This document shows positions 8,801-11,808 of a DNA stretch of 11,808 nucleotides, in pieces. The translations under genes were made by a program, and so were the position numbers. Origin of the DNA: Bacteroidales bacterium Bact_20 (GTDB lineage: Bacteria > Bacteroidota > Bacteroidia > Bacteroidales > DTU049); assembly GCA_001603615.1 (NCBI GenBank), contig LUZL01000221.1:1-11808 (forward strand), given 5' to 3'. Under the pieces are notes generated by a model. The model was not told where the DNA came from, did not search any database, and was given only the letters and a program-made list of their open reading frames with translations. The first letter of the stretch is position 1, and each line of letters begins with the position of its first letter.

Positions 8801-10090
8801 GGAGCACCACAAGCTTTAGGCATGGAGTTTGAAAATATGACGCCAGGATGGGGTTATGTCTTTGGGTGGCAAGAAGACATTAGAGATAGATTGGTAGCTA
8901 ATGATTTATTTACTAAGGACACTACTCTAAATATACCATATATTACAAATTATTCAGAAAACTTAAATATGAGAGCTACTCTTGAACCTATTAAATATCT
9001 TTCTATAAATATTACTGCTATTAAAAATCAAAGCTGGAGCAATAGAGAATATTTTAGATATAATGGCAGTGAGTTCACATCATATACACCAATTACTACT
9101 GGTAACTTTAGCATGTCTATAATAAGTACTAAAACAGCTTTTGCTAGAAATGCTAAAGATTTTTCTAATGAAAATTTCCAAATGCTTTTAGATATTCGTC
9201 CAGATATCGCTCTGATGGTTGCTCAAAATAGCCCTGTATGGAATGGCACTTTTGTTACTGATTCTCTCACAGGGATACTCTATCCAGACGGTTATGGACC
9301 TACCTCTCAGAATGTTTTGATACCAGCTTTTTTAGCTGCATATACAGGGCACAAACCAGAGAAATATGTTAAATCTATTTTCCCATCTATTCCATTACCA
9401 AACTGGAGGATAAGTTATACTGGATTAAATAAAATCAACTTTTTTAAAAAATATTTTAGCTCAGCTACTCTAACACATGGCTATACATCAAACTATACAG
9501 TCGGCTCATTTGCTAATAATCCTTTATTTTCTGATCCAGACAATGATGGTTTCACTACTGTGAGAGATGCTCTACACAATTTTTTACCACAATATGAGAT
9601 TTCTCAAGTTTCTATTTCAGAAAATTTCAATCCTATTCTAGGTATGCAATTAAACTGGATAAATAGTTTAGTAACTACTATAGATTGGAAAAAATCTAGA
9701 AATGTAGCTCTAAATACATCAAATGTACAAATAACTGAAATAAATACTAATGAATGGGTCGTAGGACTAGGTTATAGATTTAAAGATTTGAGTTTCGATA
9801 TTCGTACTGGTGGGCAATCTAGAACTATTAAGAGCGATCTTAATATTAAAGCTGATTTATCTATCAGAGACAATATAACTATTCTCAGACGTATTGTAGA
9901 AGAGATAAATCAAGTAAGTGCTGGACAAAGAGTGATTTCTATTAATTTATCAGCAGATTATCAATTTTCTAAAAATATTACATTGAGAGCATTCTTTGAT
10001 CAAATAATTAATAATCCTCATGTAGCTTCACAATATTTCAATACTTCAACTAATTTCGGCATTAGTATTAGATTTTCTCTAGCAATGTAA
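2888..10090 (+). CDS. sprA: Type IX secretion outer-membrane translocon SprA/Sov
   Basis: SprA forms the very large (36-strand) outer-membrane beta-barrel through which T9SS clients leave the periplasm. In gliding species it is also needed for motility adhesin export. The 2400-residue length equals that of characterised SprA/Sov proteins, and the frame is intact. A basic start (KKNFR) and a hydrophobic stretch at about 10-36 form the signal peptide. Family landmarks are DIRPSGSAEIIFGYKGYRR from 165, EGNAFIDNFEGSMSSITL from 825, EVWINELRVNTFDEKGGWA from 1511, and GYRGAPQALGMEFENMTPGW from 1969. The protein ends in a beta-strand (FGISIRFSLAM), as outer-membrane barrels do. The GTG start is the only candidate: the in-frame codons upstream are AAA, AAA, CGC, ACT and then the ruvA TAA. 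Close spacing to ruvA suggests co-transcription. Partners such as PorV and Plug are not in the window. Confidence 0.98.
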   Translation: MKKNFRFVSPLINYLFFISIIFFFVFYSFSPKYYFANSPLEESYYFIGPPDTLDSLRYPISDQQITGPPPLISSPWDITPKNLKDTVIYDPSTNTYEFHQKIGNIDLRYPYQMTFDEYDEYDFQKAWQRQWHQSLVQQSRSKGVFDSLFRMHMKDDGVFGSGLIDIRPSGSAEIIFGYKGYRRDDPALTVKQRRYGNFNFDEKIQLNLIAKVGDKVNFNVRYNTESNFTFDNKIKLEYEGKEDEIIKKIEAGDVTLPLNSTLISGSQSLFGLKTQLQFGKATVTAVLSQQESETNTITVAGGAELKEFKINALDYEANKHFFISQYFYNNYNKFLERLPMVSSPVNITKIEVWITNIGPATQENRNIIAFQDIGEYNPYNQNVLPNFTPDAYLPSNRTNNLFQIINPSNIRNLNDVNSYLSSRNFNMGTDYEKIENARKLSPSEFTVNNQLGFISLNISLRPDQVLAVAYQYTVVGSDSVYQVGEFSTDGIDPPNCLVVKLLKPASVNTKLPVWNLMMKNVYSIGGYQISNEDFRLNIIYKSENLGVGAGYLTESNLKYIPLIRVLGFDRLNINGDPEPDGLFDFIDNAATGGGTINSKNGRIYFPVVEPFGKDLRSKFDDPNLANKYCFDSLYTTTKTVAEQIANKNRFTIEGSYKSSVGSEISLNAINIPQGSVKVTAGGLLLQENVDYTVDYTMGRVKIINQGILTSGVPINVTVENNTFFNFQTKTYLGAHVDYKINNNFIVGGTIIHLTEKPFSTKVNIGYEPISNTIWGGNLSYQTQSTLITKIIDKLPFVSTKDPSNISIDAEFANLIPGHNKAIGKEGNAFIDNFEGSMSSITLKNPFSWQLASIPHGQPTFFPEAADDSTLASGYNRALLSWYTIDPSVFFRNNATTPPNVNKEMLSNHYMREVLESELFPAKEFPNGIVPNLATLDLAYYPTERGPYNYDVSPTSVSAGINAKGRLEDPSTRWAGIMRTIETPNFEETNVEYIEFWLLDPFIYNPNSAGGKLYINLGDISEDVLLDHKKAFENGLPTGPEMIGVDTTQWGVVPKYQALVNSFDANLDARKYQDVGYDGLSTENEASFFNSYIQAIASIYGTGSVAYQLALNDPSSDNYHYFRGSDYDNLGYNILQRYKYYKHPDGNSPTPDMSTESYPTSATNNPNSEDINRDNTLNELERYYQYEINLRPEEMVIGENYITDIYTASVKLPNGNSEKVKWYQFKVPVKRPDKVVGNINDYTSIRFMRIFLKNWSDSVVLRFGTLDLARSQWRRYSYSLLQPGEYLPGNEQNLTTFDITNVNIEENGSRKPIPYVMPPGLEREINYGTTNLQKQNEQSLSMKVCHLIDGDARGIFKSTDYDFRYYKKIKMNVHSEEVDPLNYPLNDGDLTLFIRLGTDFDRNYYEFEIPLHPTPWGNYSSNDDSRRKIWADSVELALDKLVQLKLERNTILRSDDNANITLFTPYSSQDEYGKYTIVGNPNLAEVKVILIGIRNPKTGTYPNDDGRPKCAEVWINELRVNTFDEKGGWAATARVNMGLANLGNIMFATTMSTAGFGSIEKKVYERQLENVTSYDLSLNLDVGKLLPENFYLRIPMHVDYSEMLANPQYNPLDPDVYLRDDLETYSTEKEVDSVKRLVQSYTQRKGINFMNVKKLRPPTAKGNPKIYDLSNFDVSFAFNQIYIRNPEIEYNKKKEYTGAIAYNYNTNPKNYVPFQKVKFLNNKYLKLIGNFNFYLLPKSISLSTDMYRLYEENRWRNKTTNLIIIEPNFIKNFTWNRNYSIKYDLTRNLRLDYTANANARIDEPPGRIDKRDSDYREKRDSIIRNITSFGRITNFNQRIQGNYTLPLTYIPILDWINASVQYTGNYMWIAAPLYKDSTGNYAEYPYGNSLQNSRTFSFNVNGNFNRLYSKIPYLKNILSPPPSRPKRDDDTTQKGPSIGKQILDNSLRFLMMIKNVSINYSVSDGNMLTGYRGAPQALGMEFENMTPGWGYVFGWQEDIRDRLVANDLFTKDTTLNIPYITNYSENLNMRATLEPIKYLSINITAIKNQSWSNREYFRYNGSEFTSYTPITTGNFSMSIISTKTAFARNAKDFSNENFQMLLDIRPDIALMVAQNSPVWNGTFVTDSLTGILYPDGYGPTSQNVLIPAFLAAYTGHKPEKYVKSIFPSIPLPNWRISYTGLNKINFFKKYFSSATLTHGYTSNYTVGSFANNPLFSDPDNDGFTTVRDALHNFLPQYEISQVSISENFNPILGMQLNWINSLVTTIDWKKSRNVALNTSNVQITEINTNEWVVGLGYRFKDLSFDIRTGGQSRTIKSDLNIKADLSIRDNITILRRIVEEINQVSAGQRVISINLSADYQFSKNITLRAFFDQIINNPHVASQYFNTSTNFGISIRFSLAM

Positions 10091-10156
10091 TGATTATATA
10101 GATACGTAATTTATTGATGGCTTTGCAAAACTTATTAATTATTAAACTCTGCCTTT

Positions 10157-10177
10157 TTATAAAATGATATTTTATAA
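10157..10177. terminator. AT-only 9-bp hairpin, possible two-way terminator
   Basis: TTATAAAAT at 10157-10165 and ATTTTATAA at 10169-10177 are perfect inverted repeats around a 3-nt loop. It lies between the convergent sprA and DUF4294 genes, where transcription from both sides should stop. The stem has no G-C pairs, so it would be weak. The call rests mainly on position and symmetry. Confidence 0.35.
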
Positions 10178-10197
10178 TACTTGAAGTTTTTATATTT

Positions 10198-10216
10198 TCA
10201 CTACTTACCTTAGTGA
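10198..10216. terminator. Second small hairpin in the convergent intergenic region
   Basis: TCACTA at 10198-10203 pairs with TAGTGA at 10211-10216 across a 7-nt loop. Two G-C pairs are present. Runs of T precede it and A-rich sequence follows, so on the minus strand (the DUF4294 transcript) the stem would be followed by a T-rich stretch. It is a short stem and a weak candidate. Confidence 0.25.
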
Positions 10217-10244
10217 TACTAAAACTAAAATACTAAAATGTATA

Positions 10245-10832
10245 TTATAATTGTCCATTCTCTATCAAGGTTACTATGATTTCTATATTACGATCTTTCC
10301 CATTTGGATCATATGAATCTTTTAAATCTAAACCAAAAACCTTTGCTATCCCTTGATAGACAGATGTGAGAAAGCCGCCGCGATAATCTTTTATTAAATT
10401 ATATGAAGTTTTCTGTGTTTCTCTATGAATAAGTTTTATTAATATTTTCCCTTGCGAACGAGTGAGATTCCTTATATCTTTTTCATATTGAGATCGTAAT
10501 TCTTTTTCTAATCTATCTTTTTCTTTTTCTAATATTTTAGAATTAGTTATTGTATTGAGATATGCATTAATTTCGTTTACTTTATTAGAAATTAATTTAG
10601 CATAAGGATAAGCTTTTTTGACATCACGCACGAGTTTAGTATAAGCTATATATTCTTTATTAGACCCTTTAAACTCATAATAATAATATTTAATAGTATC
10701 TAAAGCCATATATGGGAGAGTATCTCCCTGATATATAATAGCTCTCATTAATAATTGATTAGAATTATTTTGTGCAGAAAGATTAAAAACTACGAAAAAT
10801 ATTGATATAAAAAATAATTTTTTAGATTTCAT
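10245..10832 (-). CDS. DUF4294 family exported protein
   Basis: This 195-residue protein belongs to a family of unknown function known from Bacteroidota. A signal peptide is clear: MKSKK, a hydrophobic core, then FNLSA with likely cleavage before QNN. The mature part shows family landmarks: GDTLPYM near 36-42, LVRDVKKAYPYAK at 67-79, a charged helical region at about 95-120, LTRSQGKILIKLIHRETQ at 123-140, SYDP at 163-166, and the terminal ENGQL. The predicted location is the periplasm. No catalytic motif is recognised. Its ATG overlaps the clpX stop by 4 nt (ATGA), implying translational coupling to clpX and no promoter of its own. From memory, DUF4294 genes in other Bacteroidota often sit by an M42-type peptidase, so this neighbour may differ. 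Confidence 0.9.
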   Translation of the reverse strand: MKSKKLFFISIFFVVFNLSAQNNSNQLLMRAIIYQGDTLPYMALDTIKYYYYEFKGSNKEYIAYTKLVRDVKKAYPYAKLISNKVNEINAYLNTITNSKILEKEKDRLEKELRSQYEKDIRNLTRSQGKILIKLIHRETQKTSYNLIKDYRGGFLTSVYQGIAKVFGLDLKDSYDPNGKDRNIEIIVTLIENGQL

Positions 10833-11808
10833 GCAACCTGAGATTGATTATTCTCATAATCTTGCAAATGTTGTTCCACAAATTTTTTATTAATAATAAT
10901 TTTAGATTCATTCAGAGTGGGAGTAGAATACATAAGGTCCATCATTATTTTTTCCATAATAGATCTTAGTCCTCTAGCGCCGAGTTTTAATTCATTAGCT
11001 TGTTTTACAATAGCATCCAGAGCATCATCGCTAAACTCTAACTCTATATTATCTATTTCAAATAAAGCTTTATATTGTTTAACAAGTGCATTTTTAGGTT
11101 CCGTTAAAATGCGTTTCAATACATCATTATCTAAGGAATCTAATGTAGCTATCACAGGTATACGGCCGATAAATTCAGGTATAAGCCCATATTTTCTTAA
11201 ATCTACAGGTGCTACATAGTGCAGAATATTTTTATCATTTTCTCTGATGATATTTTGAGAAGTACCAAAGCCGATGGTAGAAGTTTTCACTCTATTAGCA
11301 ATAATTTTTTCTAAACCATCAAAGGCGCCACCACAAATAAAAAGGATATTAGATGTATTTAGATGGATGAATTCTTGCTCTGGATGTTTGCGTCCACCTT
11401 CTGGAGGCACAAATACCACTGAACCTTCTAAAATTTTTAGCAAAGCTTGTTGTACACCTTCTCCCCCCACATCTTTAGTTAAGCTAGGATTATCACTTTT
11501 CCTACTAATTTTGTCAATTTCATCTATATATATTATGCCCATTTCTGCTGCTTTCACATCATAATTAGCATTTTGCAAAAGTCTAGTTAGAATAGTTTCT
11601 ACATCTTCGCCTACATAGCCTGCCTCGGTTAGAGCTGTAGCATCAGCTATAGCAAAAGGAACATCTAATAGCTTTGCAATAGTTTTAGCCAAAAGAGTTT
11701 TGCCCGTACCAGTTTCACCAATTAAAAGGATATTAGATTTTTCTAATTCCACATCCTTAATATTGGGGTTTAATATTCTTTTATAATGGTTATAAACAGC
11801 AACTGATA
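10829..11808 (-). CDS. clpX: ATP-dependent Clp protease ATP-binding subunit ClpX (N-terminus off the window)
   Basis: ClpX is the cytoplasmic AAA+ hexamer that unfolds tagged proteins and feeds them to ClpP. The visible 325 residues start in SVAVYNHYKRIL and lack the N-terminal zinc-binding domain, which must lie upstream of the window. Visible motifs, in order, are Walker A (GETGTGKT, 11719-11696), the GYVG pore loop, Walker B (IIYIDEIDK), the RKH loop (GGRKHPEQEF), and sensor 1 (ILFICGG). These are followed by the IGF loop that docks on ClpP (STIGFGTS), the arginine finger in EFIGR, and sensor 2 (GARGLRS). All key residues are present, so it should be active and ClpP-dependent. A GTG at 11752-11750 is internal (KDVELEK), not the start. 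The TGA stop overlaps the next gene's ATG. Confidence 0.98.
   Translation of the reverse strand, partial: SVAVYNHYKRILNPNIKDVELEKSNILLIGETGTGKTLLAKTIAKLLDVPFAIADATALTEAGYVGEDVETILTRLLQNANYDVKAAEMGIIYIDEIDKISRKSDNPSLTKDVGGEGVQQALLKILEGSVVFVPPEGGRKHPEQEFIHLNTSNILFICGGAFDGLEKIIANRVKTSTIGFGTSQNIIRENDKNILHYVAPVDLRKYGLIPEFIGRIPVIATLDSLDNDVLKRILTEPKNALVKQYKALFEIDNIELEFSDDALDAIVKQANELKLGARGLRSIMEKIMMDLMYSTPTLNESKIIINKKFVEQHLQDYENNQSQVA

Noticed and set aside
10218..10238. Three copies of ACTAAAA near the end of the DUF4294 gene
   Set aside because: The copies start at 10218, 10224 and 10232. The unit is short, the spacing irregular, and the sequence low-complexity A-rich, so this is not a CRISPR or an iteron array.
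10917..11564. Two plus-strand open frames (10917-11219 and 11274-11564) opposite clpX
   Set aside because: They lie wholly antisense to well-conserved clpX codons, have no promoter or family resemblance, and are shadows of the real gene.
11696..11719. Walker A of ClpX reads GETGTGKT instead of the E. coli-type GPTGSGKT
   Set aside because: As far as I recall, this form is common in Bacteroidota ClpX, and all nucleotide-binding residues are kept.
11750..11752. GTG at 11752 as the clpX start
   Set aside because: The frame stays open to the window edge and upstream codons encode the conserved SVAVYNHYKR segment of ClpX, so the codon is an internal Val.

Overview
The window is AT-rich (roughly 30% G+C by eye) and comes from a member of the Bacteroidota. 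Three things support this. It carries sprA, the outer-membrane translocon of the type IX secretion system (T9SS), a system restricted to this phylum and its close relatives. It carries a DUF4294-family gene. Its gene starts are preceded by the Bacteroidota-type -7 promoter element TAnnTTTG instead of Shine-Dalgarno sequences. I cannot name a family or genus.

Layout, left to right. (1) Bases 1-347, minus strand: the N-terminal part of a secreted protein with a clear signal peptide; its C-terminus lies off the window. (2) Bases 348-617: a very AT-rich divergent intergenic region with a -7 element for each flanking gene, plus two inverted repeats. One of these, a 21-bp palindrome, overlaps the -33 box of the next gene. 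(3) 618-1769, plus: a phospholipid-type (PlsC/PlsB superfamily) acyltransferase. (4) 1773-2096, minus: a small FtsB/DivIC-like division protein, convergent with the acyltransferase and only 3 nt away. (5) 2097-2284: a divergent promoter region. (6) 2285-2875 ruvA and 2888-10090 sprA, plus strand, 12 nt apart and probably one transcript. sprA fills about 60% of the window. (7) 10091-10244: a convergent intergenic region with small hairpins that could act as a two-way terminator. (8) 10245-11808, minus: clpX (its N-terminal zinc-binding part is off the window) followed, with a 4-nt ATGA overlap, by a secreted DUF4294 protein.

Functionally the window mixes housekeeping genes (Holliday-junction branch migration, ClpXP proteolysis, lipid acylation, division) with the T9SS pore. 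The left-edge secreted protein has the look of a T9SS client, but its sorting domain, if it has one, is not visible. The genes are not an obvious single pathway. ruvA-sprA is a neighbourhood I recall from other Bacteroidota. All fully visible genes end in TAA except clpX, whose TGA is part of the overlap with the next start.

I found no CRISPR array, transposon, tRNA, rRNA or defence system, and no convincing undescribed system. The observations most worth a second look are the palindrome over the acyltransferase promoter, a predicted near-leaderless acyltransferase mRNA, EF-hand-like loops in SprA, and the clpX-DUF4294 translational overlap.
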